A stretch of DNA of 64,000 bases from an uncultured Clostridia bacterium. Its GTDB lineage: Bacteria; Bacillota; Clostridia; TANB77; UBA1234. Under the pieces are notes generated by a model that was not told the DNA's origin, did no database searches, and saw only the letters and a program-made list of their open reading frames with translations. This document shows positions 1 to 7,693 of this stretch, in pieces. The stretch's first letter is position 1, and each line of letters opens with the position of its first letter. Position numbers and translations under genes: made by a program. The stretch lies in the NCBI GenBank assembly GCA_934149405.1, contig CAKPEV010000007.1, positions 37,867 to 101,866 of the forward strand. Direction: 5' to 3'.

Positions 1-103
1 AAAATTATAGTTACTATTTGTTAATACGTTTTCTCAAATGAAAATCAAAACTTTTTAGAGAGATAAATATATAAACTAAATAGTACGATTTAAGGGGATT
101 TTT

Positions 104-985
104 ATGTTAGAAAATTGTAATCTTTGTGCTCATAATTGTAATGTTAATAGAAATGAAAAATTAGGTTATTGCAAATGCGGAATTATGCCAAAATGTGCAC
201 TTGCATCTATTCATATGTGGGAAGAACCATGTATCAGCTATAAAAATGGTTCTGGCACTGTGTTTTTTTCAGGTTGTAATTTGAACTGTATATTTTGTCA
301 AAATCATGACATCTCTAAAGATAATTATGGCAAAGAAATTTCTATAAAAAGACTGGCAGAAATTTTCATAGAATTGCAAAAGAAAAACGTAAATAATATA
401 AATTTGGTCTCACCAACACCATATGTGCCACAAATTATTGAGGCAATAAAAACAGCAAAAGAAAATGGTCTTGCAATTCCGATAATATATAACACTGGAA
501 ACTTTGAAAATATAGAAACAATTAAAATGCTAGACGGATACATTGATGTCTATCTTCCAGATCTAAAATATTTCAGCAACGAAGTCTCAATAAAATATTC
601 TAGTGCACCAAATTATTTCGATGTTGCAACTAACAATATAAAAGAAATGATTAGGCAAGTTGGAACACCAACATTTGATGAAAATGGAATCATACAAAAA
701 GGAGTAATCATAAGACATCTAGTTTTACCTTCACACATAAACGAAACAAAACATATTCTAAACTGGATAAAAGAAAACTTGCCTGAAGAAACTTATATAA
801 GTATAATGCTACAATATTTTCCTACATATCTTGCCAAAAACGATGAATTAATAAATCGTAAAGTCTCAAAACGAGAATTTAATATTGTAAAAAGCTTAAT
901 ATCAGAATTTGAAAATGGATACATTCAAGAACTTTCAAAGCATGAGGAAGAATATGTTCCACATTTTGATTTAAGCGGCATTTAA
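104..985 (+). CDS. Radical SAM protein, PflA-like (PflX/COG1313 type)
   Basis: 293 residues. The radical-SAM cluster motif CxxxCxxC is at C58, C62 and C65, inside the sequence CNLNCIFCQNHD. An extra N-terminal cysteine set (C5, C8, C12, C23, C25, C31) could hold a second Fe-S site. The overall order matches the COG1313 group of pyruvate formate-lyase-activating-enzyme-like proteins, whose substrates are mostly unknown. The start follows an AAGGGG ribosome binding site. The gene stands alone and ends in a bidirectional terminator shared with the HD-GYP gene. The family is firm; the substrate is not predictable from sequence. Confidence 0.85.
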   Translation: MLENCNLCAHNCNVNRNEKLGYCKCGIMPKCALASIHMWEEPCISYKNGSGTVFFSGCNLNCIFCQNHDISKDNYGKEISIKRLAEIFIELQKKNVNNINLVSPTPYVPQIIEAIKTAKENGLAIPIIYNTGNFENIETIKMLDGYIDVYLPDLKYFSNEVSIKYSSAPNYFDVATNNIKEMIRQVGTPTFDENGIIQKGVIIRHLVLPSHINETKHILNWIKENLPEETYISIMLQYFPTYLAKNDELINRKVSKREFNIVKSLISEFENGYIQELSKHEEEYVPHFDLSGI

Positions 986-991
986 AAAATA

Positions 992-1010
992 AGCGAGCTT
1001 AACGCTCGCT
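992..1010. terminator. Bidirectional terminator
   Basis: A 7-bp perfect stem (agcgagc/gctcgct) with a 5-nt loop is flanked by T-runs on both strands. It ends the radical SAM gene on the plus strand and the HD-GYP gene on the minus strand. Confidence 0.9.
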
Positions 1011-1016
1011 ATTTTT

Positions 1017-1973
1017 TTATTTATTAAACCATCTTTCATAAACTTCTGGTTTATAAAATTTTTCTTTTTTTGCTATTGATTTAATTTCATCTTCTTGCTT
1101 TTTCATTAACTTATACTCATCTTTACAAAAATCTAGCCATCCCTTTTCTCTTTCTAAAGCTTTTTGTTTTACGATTAAAAGATTAGCATTTGTGCTCATG
1201 TCATATCCAGCAGGCAAATCAAACCTTGCAAGCAATTTTGCCGACTTTGTAGTATAACCTCTATCATATATACTTTTATATATTTTTTCTAGCTCATGTA
1301 AAATCTCTAAATTTTCTTTTAATTCTAACACATTATTCTCATGAGTTATTATTCTAGATTCAACCTCTTTTAATAAATGTCTCATTAAATAAACCATTAT
1401 TTTTGCACTCATCTTGCCTTTTCTAGCATCTCCTAACATTATATCTAATGCCTTTGTTTGCTTATATCCCTCTTTATATTGACGTCTTTGAGTTAACGCA
1501 TCATAGACATCGGCAACTTTTATTATCGATGCCTCAAAAGGAATTTGGTCACCAACTAATTTATCTGGATATCCGCTTCCATCAAAGCTTTCATGATGTG
1601 CACGAACTATTGGAGCTAGTTCTCTAAAATTATTATATTCCATACATATTTCATATCCATAAATAGTATGTCTTTTCATTTCTTCAAACTCTTCGTCTGT
1701 AAGTTTTCCAGGCTTTTGTAAGATTGCAGAAGGAACTTTAATTTTTCCAACATCATGAAGATAAGCACATAGCACGCATTTTTTCAAATCCTCATATTTT
1801 AAATTCATCTCTTCACAAATTCCTGTTGTGGTCTTAACAACTCCCTGAACATGGGCATCTGTGAATATATCTAATCCACCTAATACGTCTATTTCACATC
1901 TTATCTCTTCAGATAAATCTTGCTTGCTTATTTTATTAATACCTAAGACATCTATCTTTTTTAGTTTTCTCAT
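1017..1973 (-). CDS. HD-GYP domain protein, probable c-di-GMP phosphodiesterase
   Basis: 318 residues. The catalytic HD pair is at residues 73-74 (LHDVGK). The diagnostic HHE...DGSGYP motif is at residues 126-136, so both halves of the HD-GYP active site are intact. HD-GYP proteins hydrolyse cyclic di-GMP or related dinucleotides. There is no N-terminal receiver or membrane segment. A roughly 110-residue helical, charged C-terminal region follows the domain. The start has a GGAGG site directly after the stop of the upstream gene, so the two are probably cotranscribed. Confidence 0.85.
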   Translation of the reverse strand: MRKLKKIDVLGINKISKQDLSEEIRCEIDVLGGLDIFTDAHVQGVVKTTTGICEEMNLKYEDLKKCVLCAYLHDVGKIKVPSAILQKPGKLTDEEFEEMKRHTIYGYEICMEYNNFRELAPIVRAHHESFDGSGYPDKLVGDQIPFEASIIKVADVYDALTQRRQYKEGYKQTKALDIMLGDARKGKMSAKIMVYLMRHLLKEVESRIITHENNVLELKENLEILHELEKIYKSIYDRGYTTKSAKLLARFDLPAGYDMSTNANLLIVKQKALEREKGWLDFCKDEYKLMKKQEDEIKSIAKKEKFYKPEVYERWFNK

Positions 1974-1985
1974 TTGTTTCCTCCA

Positions 1986-2786
1986 TTACAATACCTCACA
2001 TGTATGCTTTTTTAAATCAATCTTTCCTATTTTTTCACCAATCTTCAAAATAAGAATATAATCTTTCTCATCAAAATTTTCTTCTAAATGATTTATATAA
2101 AATGTTATCTCATCATTGAACTTGATAATATCATCAACCGTGCCAAAGTATTCTGGACTAACGATATCAGCAAGAATTATATTTTCATCATACTTGCTAT
2201 ATTCATCAAATAACTTTCTTATTTTTTCAAATATCTTATTCTTAATTTTTATATTTAGCAAACCATTCTCTTCTTTCTTGTTGAACGGCTCTATTACTAA
2301 ATTATCTTTTAGTTGATAAGTTTTTATCTTATTATTTAACTTTCTATATTCGATGTATCCCTGAACCTCTTTGGGTTCAATTCCATAAGTCTTTATTTCA
2401 TCATTCAACTTTTCAGCAGCCCAATCGTTTCCAGAGTATATTCTCGTGATTTCAATACCTATCTTTTTACCATCATGTTCTAAAACAAAATCCGGACATT
2501 CTCTCTTTTCTAAGTATCCTTTTCTTATTTTTAGTCTATTTAACGCATTCATCAATGTTCTAAATTCCCTAATTTCTTTATATAATTTTCTATCTTTTCT
2601 TATCTCAAATTCTATTCTCTTGTTCCATCTTTTTGTTTCATTGCGTTCTCCATTAACAGTGCTAAATCTCAACGTGAAAACATTCAATTTTAGTATTAAT
2701 TCATCAAAATGCATTTCTATAATAGAATCCTCTATATTTCCTCTACTCTCGTGTAGCTCCATAATATCCTCAATTGAATTTATCAT
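1986..2786 (-). CDS. Uncharacterised protein with a PD-(D/E)XK-like segment
   Basis: 266 residues from the ATG that follows a GGAAAGGA site by 8 nt; an earlier in-frame ATG lacks such a site. No family is recognised with confidence. Residues around 100-115 read PDF...GIEIT, which resembles the PD...ExK core of restriction-like nucleases but with T in place of the lysine. The rest is charged and mostly helical, with no signal peptide or membrane segment. It is cotranscribed with the HD-GYP gene, 12 nt downstream. A nuclease role is speculative. Confidence 0.6.
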   Translation of the reverse strand: MINSIEDIMELHESRGNIEDSIIEMHFDELILKLNVFTLRFSTVNGERNETKRWNKRIEFEIRKDRKLYKEIREFRTLMNALNRLKIRKGYLEKRECPDFVLEHDGKKIGIEITRIYSGNDWAAEKLNDEIKTYGIEPKEVQGYIEYRKLNNKIKTYQLKDNLVIEPFNKKEENGLLNIKIKNKIFEKIRKLFDEYSKYDENIILADIVSPEYFGTVDDIIKFNDEITFYINHLEENFDEKDYILILKIGEKIGKIDLKKHTCEVL

Positions 2787-2828
2787 ATAATAATTCCTTT
2801 CCATCAAATATATAAACAAGTAGAATAA

Positions 2829-2857
2829 TTGTTTTTCATGAAAAATTCATATATAAT
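2829..2857 (+). promoter_or_regulatory. Sigma-A promoter for htrA
   Basis: TTGTTT and TATAAT are separated by 17 bp, about 100 bp upstream of the htrA start. Confidence 0.55.
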
Positions 2858-2959
2858 ACATATTAGTCTCATATACTAGTAGTACTATCAAAGTAAAGTA
2901 TATAGCATATGAAAAAAATATTCAATAACTATAAATAAATTTGGAAAGGAATGGTCTAT

Positions 2960-4192
2960 ATGTCATTTATGAATAAATATGACGGTGATTCAATCTATGA
3001 AGAAATGGAGGGAAAATCGAGAGGACACAATGGTAGTGGCATTGCTTCAAAGATAACTGCTTCTGTTTTGCTTTTATCACTTGGTTTTGCCAGTGGTAGC
3101 ATTTATTCAACAATAACAGCACCTAAAGCGACAGAAAATCAGAATAATATGCAAAGCTCACAATCAACAAACTCAATACTTACAACGTCTGCTGGCAATA
3201 CGCAAAACACAAACATACTTGCAGATACAATGTCATCACATTCTATAAAAGGAATTGTAAAATCTTGTGCAGACTCTGTGGTTGAGATCACTATTGAAAC
3301 TACACAAAGTATATATTCTTATAAGTATACCGCAGAAGGAAATGGTAGTGGTGTTATAATTTCTGAAAATGGTTATATACTTACTAACAACCATGTTATC
3401 GATGGTGCAAATAAAATATTAGTAAGATTAAAAAACGGGACTGAATATGAAGCTAAATTAATAGGAAAAGATTCAAAAACAGATACAGCAGTTATAAAAA
3501 TAGAGGCAACAGGATTAAAATTTGCAGTTTTAGGCGATAGTTCAAGCTTAGAGGTTGGCGACTTAGCAGTTGTTATTGGTAACCCTCTTGGAGAACTTGG
3601 AGGAACGGTTACAAGTGGTATAATAAGTGCACTTGAGAGAGAAATAAATATCAGTGGCAAAAAAATGAACCTAATTCAAACAGATGCCGGCGTAAACCCT
3701 GGCAATTCAGGTGGTGGATTATTTAATGCTAACGGAGAATTAGTGGGAATTGTTACTGCAAAATCATCTGGTATAGACGTTGAAAATTTAGGATTTGCAA
3801 TTCCAATAAATGATATCAAATCAGTTGTTGATGATTTAGTAGAACATGGATATGCAACTAATAGAGCTTTTCTAGGTGTAATGATGAAAGACACTACTTA
3901 TTCAACAAATTCACCATATGGAGGATACGGAAGTTTATTTAATATGTTCTACTCTCAAATGCAATATGGTGCATATGTTGAATCTGTAGTTGAAGATTCA
4001 CCTGCAGAAAAAGGCGGAATTAAATCAGGAGACATCATAGTTTCTGTAAATGGTAACGTCGTATCAACTGCAGCAGAAGTAACATCAGAAGTAACAAATT
4101 GCAATGTGGGTGACGAAATCGAAATAGGAATAATTAGAGATAACAAGACTAAAACAATGAAAGTAACACTTGGAGAATATAAAGGCGAATAA
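2960..4192 (+). CDS. htrA: HtrA/DegP-like serine protease with PDZ domain
   Basis: 410 residues. I chose the ATG 9 nt after a GGAAAGGA site; the upstream ATG at 2951 touches that site. A short cytoplasmic tail and one membrane segment (about residues 30-48) are followed by a polar linker. The trypsin-like domain has its triad in NNHVI (about H145), KTDTAV (about D175) and GNSGGG (about S250). One PDZ domain fills the C-terminus. Family members are membrane-anchored, outward-facing proteases that degrade misfolded exported proteins. Monocistronic, with its own promoter. Confidence 0.93.
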   Translation: MSFMNKYDGDSIYEEMEGKSRGHNGSGIASKITASVLLLSLGFASGSIYSTITAPKATENQNNMQSSQSTNSILTTSAGNTQNTNILADTMSSHSIKGIVKSCADSVVEITIETTQSIYSYKYTAEGNGSGVIISENGYILTNNHVIDGANKILVRLKNGTEYEAKLIGKDSKTDTAVIKIEATGLKFAVLGDSSSLEVGDLAVVIGNPLGELGGTVTSGIISALEREINISGKKMNLIQTDAGVNPGNSGGGLFNANGELVGIVTAKSSGIDVENLGFAIPINDIKSVVDDLVEHGYATNRAFLGVMMKDTTYSTNSPYGGYGSLFNMFYSQMQYGAYVESVVEDSPAEKGGIKSGDIIVSVNGNVVSTAAEVTSEVTNCNVGDEIEIGIIRDNKTKTMKVTLGEYKGE

Positions 4193-4206
4193 CATTAAAC
4201 AAAATG

Positions 4207-4240
4207 GCTTCTATTGTTAGTGAAACTAGCATTAGAAGCT
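4207..4240 (+). terminator. Hairpin after htrA
   Basis: A 7-bp stem (gcttcta/tagaagc) continues, after one mismatch, into a further 6 bp around a 5-nt loop. The T-tract behind it is poor, so termination may be partial. Confidence 0.5.
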
Positions 4241-4273
4241 ATTTCTATAGATAGCTATTAGTTTTATATTATA

Positions 4274-4302
4274 TTGATTTTTATGTAAATCTATGGTATT
4301 AT
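4274..4302 (+). promoter_or_regulatory. Sigma-A promoter for yidD
   Basis: TTGATT and TATTAT are separated by 17 bp and lie 37 bp before the yidD start. Confidence 0.5.
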
Positions 4303-4338
4303 TCACGTATACGAAATTTTATTGAAAGGGGAACTCTT

Positions 4339-4554
4339 ATGAAAACACTTTTGATAAAACTAATAAAGTTGTATCAAAAAATTCCTGGTCCCTGGCACAG
4401 TGCCTGTAGATTTCATCCCACTTGTTCAAATTATGCTATAGAAGCACTTGAAACACATGGTTTTTTTAAAGGCTCTGCATTAACGTTGTGGCGAATACTT
4501 CGTTGCAATCCATTTTCAAAAGGAGGATACGATCCAGTTCCGCCTAAGAAATAA
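4339..4554 (+). CDS. yidD: Membrane protein insertion efficiency factor YidD
   Basis: 71 residues, the usual length. The family signature is complete: an amphipathic N-terminal helix, then CRFHPTCSNYA, ALxxHG, and a C-terminal RCNPFSKGGYDPVP. YidD assists YidC-dependent insertion of membrane proteins. In most bacteria the gene sits between rnpA and yidC, but here it stands alone between htrA and a Bax-inhibitor gene. An AAAGGGG site precedes the ATG. Confidence 0.95.
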   Translation: MKTLLIKLIKLYQKIPGPWHSACRFHPTCSNYAIEALETHGFFKGSALTLWRILRCNPFSKGGYDPVPPKK

Positions 4555-4621
4555 GTGCTTAAGCATTTCATCAATCGTATACAAAAATAGCTATACGGTT
4601 CGTTGCGATATTTAAGCACTT
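4553..4621. terminator. Long structured inverted repeat after yidD
   Basis: A perfect 10-bp stem (aagtgcttaa 4553-4562, ttaagcactt 4612-4621) encloses a second hairpin (cgtata 4576-4581, tatacg 4592-4597). A short T-rich stretch follows. It probably terminates yidD, but the nested fold is larger than a normal terminator. Confidence 0.5.
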
Positions 4622-4647
4622 TTATTTACTAAAAAAATCCATTTAGA

Positions 4648-4677
4648 TTGACATAAAGTCGTCTATTATAGTATAAT
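4648..4677 (+). promoter_or_regulatory. Sigma-A promoter for the Bax-inhibitor-like gene
   Basis: Consensus TTGACA and TATAAT with an 18-bp spacer, about 40 bp before the start. Confidence 0.75.
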
Positions 4678-4718
4678 GTTCTTATAGTGTTTTATAATAA
4701 ATTTAAGGAGGTTTTATT

Positions 4719-5417
4719 ATGGAAGATTTTTATTCGCCAATATCTGAAGAACATAAAGAAGCAAACTTTTCAACTGTTTTACAAAAAGTATTTTATATGA
4801 TGACCGCTGGTCTCGCTGTTACTGGTATTACATCACTATTAACAATTTACACACCACAAATACGATTATTCGTTGCTAATTGCTGGCAAATATTAGCTTT
4901 TGCAGAACTTATACTTGTAATAATTCTTAGCCTAAATTTAAAGAATATGGGAACTGCAACATGTAGAATAACATTCTATCTATATGCCATACTAAATGGA
5001 CTTACATTATCGCCAATCTTCTTAGTGTATGCCGGAACCTCAATAGCGAGCACATTCTTTATTACAGCAGCAATGTTTGGAGGCGCCGCCTTGTATGGAC
5101 ATAAAACAAATAAAGATTTAACAAAATTCGGAAGCTTTTTCTTTATGGCATTGCTTGGAATAATTATAGCAGGAATAGTAAACTTGTTCATTATGAATAG
5201 CACTCTCGACTTCGTAATTTCAGTCATTGGAATATTGCTTTTCATTGGAATAACTGCATATGATATTCAAAAAATAAAAGAACTTTATACATTAGTAGAT
5301 GATAATGATGAAGAAAGAATGACTCAAGTTGTTACAATAGGAGCGTTGAACTTATATTTAGATTTTATCAATATATTCTTAAAAATATTGAGCTTAACAG
5401 GAAGAAGAAGAAAATAA
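4719..5417 (+). CDS. Bax inhibitor-1/YccA family membrane protein
   Basis: 232 residues with seven hydrophobic segments, as expected for the family. The conserved late segment ITAYDIQKIK and a C-terminal LYLDFINIFLKIL carry the acidic residues typical of BI-1 proteins. Members form pH-sensitive calcium-leak channels or modulate membrane proteases; the role in clostridia is unknown. An AAGGAGG site precedes the ATG. Monocistronic, with a consensus promoter and a strong terminator. Confidence 0.9.
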   Translation: MEDFYSPISEEHKEANFSTVLQKVFYMMTAGLAVTGITSLLTIYTPQIRLFVANCWQILAFAELILVIILSLNLKNMGTATCRITFYLYAILNGLTLSPIFLVYAGTSIASTFFITAAMFGGAALYGHKTNKDLTKFGSFFFMALLGIIIAGIVNLFIMNSTLDFVISVIGILLFIGITAYDIQKIKELYTLVDDNDEERMTQVVTIGALNLYLDFINIFLKILSLTGRRRK

Positions 5418-5428
5418 TTAGAATGCAT

Positions 5429-5466
5429 AAAACCAGCTAGTATCAAATAAGATGCTAGCTGGTTTT
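5429..5466 (+). terminator. Terminator of the Bax-inhibitor-like gene
   Basis: A stem of about 14 bp built on aaccagctag/ctagctggtt, with a 6-nt loop, is followed by a T-run. Confidence 0.85.
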
Positions 5467-5524
5467 TGGTTATCTCACACTTGCAAAACAAGAAAAAATT
5501 ACGATAAAAGTCACTATTGATGTA

Positions 5525-5552
5525 TTGACTTTTTATGTTACTATAGTATAAT
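5525..5552 (+). promoter_or_regulatory. Promoter of the antitoxin RNA
   Basis: TTGACT and TATAAT are 16 bp apart. No reading frame with a ribosome binding site follows before the terminator at 5603-5644, so the product should be a short RNA. Confidence 0.7.
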
Positions 5553-5558
5553 TAAATT

Positions 5559-5646
5559 AAAGATGAGGTTTTGGTCACAATGTGACTTGCCCAGGTTATA
5601 GTAAAAAATCACTCAACCGTAGCCAATGGATAGAGTGATTTTTTTA
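5559..5646 (+). ncRNA. Putative type I antitoxin RNA
   Basis: A predicted RNA of about 88 nt runs from the promoter at 5525-5552 to the bidirectional terminator. It is convergent with the holin-like toxin mRNA and overlaps its 3' untranslated end, the arrangement known for Fst/RNAII and related systems. Its first 30 nt contain a small hairpin (gtcac-aat-gtgac). Those 30 nt are nearly the same, in the same sense, as the toxin leader. The antitoxin role is inferred from layout. Confidence 0.65.
5603..5644. terminator. Bidirectional terminator shared by toxin mRNA and antitoxin RNA
   Basis: A perfect 12-bp stem (aaaaaatcactc/gagtgatttttt) with an 18-nt loop works on both strands. Both RNAs contain it, so loop-loop contact here is the likely first antisense pairing step. 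Confidence 0.85.
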
Positions 5647-5648
5647 TG

Positions 5649-5735
5649 TTATTTCTTCTTATTGATTAGTATCTTTAAGAAGGATGCTATCAATAGAACT
5701 TCAATTGCAAATAATATGTAATCGTTTTCTACCAT
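5649..5735 (-). CDS. Holin-like type I toxin, 28 residues
   Basis: The peptide starts MVENDYILFAIEV, continues with a single hydrophobic helix (about residues 6-24) and ends in NKKK. Size, one membrane helix and lysine tail match the putative holin-like toxin/Fst group of type I toxins. A GGGAGGTG site lies 8 nt before the chosen ATG; another ATG two codons upstream is too close to that site. Its own promoter gives a leader of about 70 nt. It pairs with the convergent RNA at 5559-5646. It is too short for common gene callers. Confidence 0.75.
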   Translation of the reverse strand: MVENDYILFAIEVLLIASFLKILINKKK

Positions 5736-5810
5736 TGGCATCACCTCCCTCTTCATTCGTAAAAATAAAAAGGGCAAATCACATCATATCCAAACAACCT
5801 CATCATTAGT

Positions 5811-5839
5811 AGTGTACAACATTTGTTCATCATTGTCAA
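5811..5839 (-). promoter_or_regulatory. Promoter of the toxin mRNA
   Basis: On the minus strand, TTGACA (5834-5839) and TACACT (5811-5816) are 17 bp apart, placing the start near 5804, just at the leader repeat. Confidence 0.7.
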
Positions 5840-5878
5840 CAATAGTTGTATTGCGTATACATATTTCATGTAGGTTAG

Positions 5879-5949
5879 TCAATCATATTTTTCAGAAAAT
5901 TTTATTACACTCTGTTTATATTTCATTTTTTTGTTATACTATTGCTCAT
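5879..5949 (-). pseudogene. Decayed transposase N-terminus
   Basis: From an AAGGAGG site and ATG at 5949, eight codons (MSNSITKK) end at a TGA. One base away the frame continues as MKYKQSVIKFSEKYD and then stops. Joined, the piece resembles the first helix of helix-turn-helix proteins of clostridial transposases, recalled from general knowledge. The break is consistent with loss of one A in a poly-A run. Only about 24 residues remain. Confidence 0.35.
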
Positions 5950-6014
5950 AAGAGAGTACCTCCTTTTCGGTTTATTTGTCGTTATTTAAACCTTAACATT
6001 TTTGGTACTCTCTT
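5950..6014 (-). repeat. Inverted repeat overlapping the remnant's ribosome binding site
   Basis: A perfect 11-bp repeat (aagagagtacc 5950-5960, ggtactctctt 6004-6014) could fold upstream of the remnant ATG and occlude part of its GGAGG. It may be the regulated end of the lost element. Confidence 0.5.
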
Positions 6015-6368
6015 TCAATATTTATTTTTGTGACATATCTATTTTAAACCTATATTAAAAAATTTTTTGAAGTTCACAGAAATAAAAAGCGACTTTGTGA
6101 TGCTTCAAAATCATGTTTTACAATTATGTAATTCAATTTCCGTTCTTATACTTTAGCACATCAATAAACTCGCTGTTTCCTTTCTTTTACTGTTAATATT
6201 ATATTAGCAACATTTTATTATTTTCATTTAGGTGATTTTATATTTTTTCCACTTAATTTTTACACATCTCTCAGCATATATGAAATATTGGTTTAATTTT
6301 TGTCGTCAGTAAAATGCAGCCCATAAAATCAAAACATGTATAAATGACTCATATATACTAAAACTATT
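6015..6368. other. Intergenic stretch with no gene recognised
   Basis: AT-rich, with stops in all frames, no convincing promoter-gene pair and no strong hairpin. It may be the rest of the eroded element next to it. Confidence 0.5.
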
Positions 6369-7268
6369 TTAATTCTCCATCAAGATACAATTGTTCATAC
6401 TTAAAGTATCAAATAATCCATTTATTCCAGAACATTTTCCGTATATTTCTATATATGTTCCTTCATTATAATCAATCAATTTCTTTGTTTCTGGTTGGTC
6501 AATAAAATAGCAACTAATTGAGGAAAATATTCCATTAGCTTGAAGTTCAATCCAATATCCAGAATAATCAGAATAATGTATTGAAGCAATCTCTCCTGTA
6601 ACCTTCAAATATTTTCCCGTATAATATTCATCTGCCTTCACTATGTTTTCATCATATACTTTGAATAGTTCACTAGCTGAAATTGTTACAACTTTTCCTA
6701 ACATAATGCGTTTTAAATTCAAAGCATCGTTACAAACTTCATAATTAGAAGAATAGTTATTTACCAACTCGTTGCATAACCTCATAGCTTGACTATAATT
6801 ATTGTCTGTATAAAATTTATATGCATTAGAATACATCATAGTTGCTGTTTCTTCGATGTCACTTGTCATACTAGAAACACTAAGAACTTCATCTTTCTCT
6901 TTTCTAATCTGACTGTTAGATGTTTTAAATGAGTTCACAATATTAAATATTACCATACAACCTATAATAATAGTTAAAAATTTAGACACCGATTTTTTCA
7001 TAGTTTTATAATTGTTAATTTCAAATTTTTCAATACCTGATTTCGAATTGATGTATACTTCAATAACATCAAAAACTGCTATTAGTAAGTCATAAATCCA
7101 TCCGAAAAAAAACAATCCAAATGTACATAAATAAAGCATACCATTTTTGCTATCTCCATCCATAAATTTATGTACTCCAAACATCCCTAAAAAGTATGTT
7201 ATGCATAATCTCCTCAAACGTTCCTTTTTTTCTTCACTATATAATACATCTTTTTCATTTTCATTCAT
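6369..7268 (-). CDS. TM2-domain membrane protein with C-terminal OB-fold-like domain
   Basis: 299 residues. The N-terminus carries a TM2 domain (two helices with FLGMFGVHKFMDGD between charged ends, about residues 24-75). A third hydrophobic segment lies near 95-115. The C-terminal half (about 190-299) has the pattern of the tRNA_anti-like OB domain: LFKVYDEN...KADEYYTGKYLKVTGEI, then GTYIEIYGKC. Such proteins are membrane-anchored and uncharacterised. A GAGGAG site precedes the ATG. It is divergent from the ribbon-helix-helix gene and may share its control region. Confidence 0.7.
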   Translation of the reverse strand: MNENEKDVLYSEEKKERLRRLCITYFLGMFGVHKFMDGDSKNGMLYLCTFGLFFFGWIYDLLIAVFDVIEVYINSKSGIEKFEINNYKTMKKSVSKFLTIIIGCMVIFNIVNSFKTSNSQIRKEKDEVLSVSSMTSDIEETATMMYSNAYKFYTDNNYSQAMRLCNELVNNYSSNYEVCNDALNLKRIMLGKVVTISASELFKVYDENIVKADEYYTGKYLKVTGEIASIHYSDYSGYWIELQANGIFSSISCYFIDQPETKKLIDYNEGTYIEIYGKCSGINGLFDTLSMNNCILMEN

Positions 7269-7394
7269 AACATCATCTCCTCACTGGCACTGATATATTT
7301 TATATGTTATACACTAAAACAACATTTTATTTAATCTATAACACTTACCTCCCCCTTTTTCCTTAATTTTATTTTATCACTATTTTTTATTTTT

Positions 7395-7439
7395 GTACAC
7401 ATATTTGTGTACTTATTTTATTTCTCATTTTGTGTACAC
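7395..7439. promoter_or_regulatory. Operator-like repeats before the ribbon-helix-helix gene
   Basis: A perfect palindrome GTACACA-tatt-TGTGTAC lies at 7395-7412, and a further TTGTGTACAC at about 7430-7439. Ribbon-helix-helix repressors bind such iterated sites. The spot between divergent genes suggests autoregulation and possibly control of the TM2 gene. Confidence 0.6.
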
Positions 7440-7459
7440 TATGTTTTAAGAGGTGGAGT

Positions 7460-7636
7460 ATGAAAAAATTAGAGATAAAAAAACATACAAAAGCGAATGA
7501 CACAATAACTAGAACTATTCGTATAAGTGGGGATACCTTCGATAAGATTACAGAACTTGCCGAAAAAAATGGTTTAAGTTTCAATAGCGTTGTAAATCAA
7601 ATTATCGAATACGGTCTTGAAAATATACAAGAATAA
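7460..7636 (+). CDS. Ribbon-helix-helix (Arc/CopG-like) DNA-binding protein
   Basis: 58 residues from the ATG after an AGGTGG site. The beta strand (TITRTIRISGDTF) is followed by two helices (DKITELAEKNG, SFNSVVNQIIEYGLEN), the standard Arc/CopG arrangement. It has no toxin partner next to it. The operator-like GTGTAC repeats 20-65 bp upstream suggest autorepression. A second, unrelated RHH gene is at 47669-47860. Confidence 0.8.
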   Translation: MKKLEIKKHTKANDTITRTIRISGDTFDKITELAEKNGLSFNSVVNQIIEYGLENIQE

Positions 7637-7640
7637 AAAA

Positions 7641-7680
7641 AGATGACTTTTATAATTTCGAATTATTATAAAAGTCATCT
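7641..7680. terminator. Bidirectional terminator between the RHH gene and spo0A
   Basis: A perfect 16-bp stem with an 8-nt loop (7641-7656 with 7665-7680), with T-rich flanks on both strands. Confidence 0.85.
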
Positions 7681-7693
7681 TATATTTTTATTT

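Noticed and set aside
5812..6033. 73-codon plus-strand frame
   Set aside because: It covers the toxin promoter and the transposase remnant; no ribosome binding site and no protein-like pattern.
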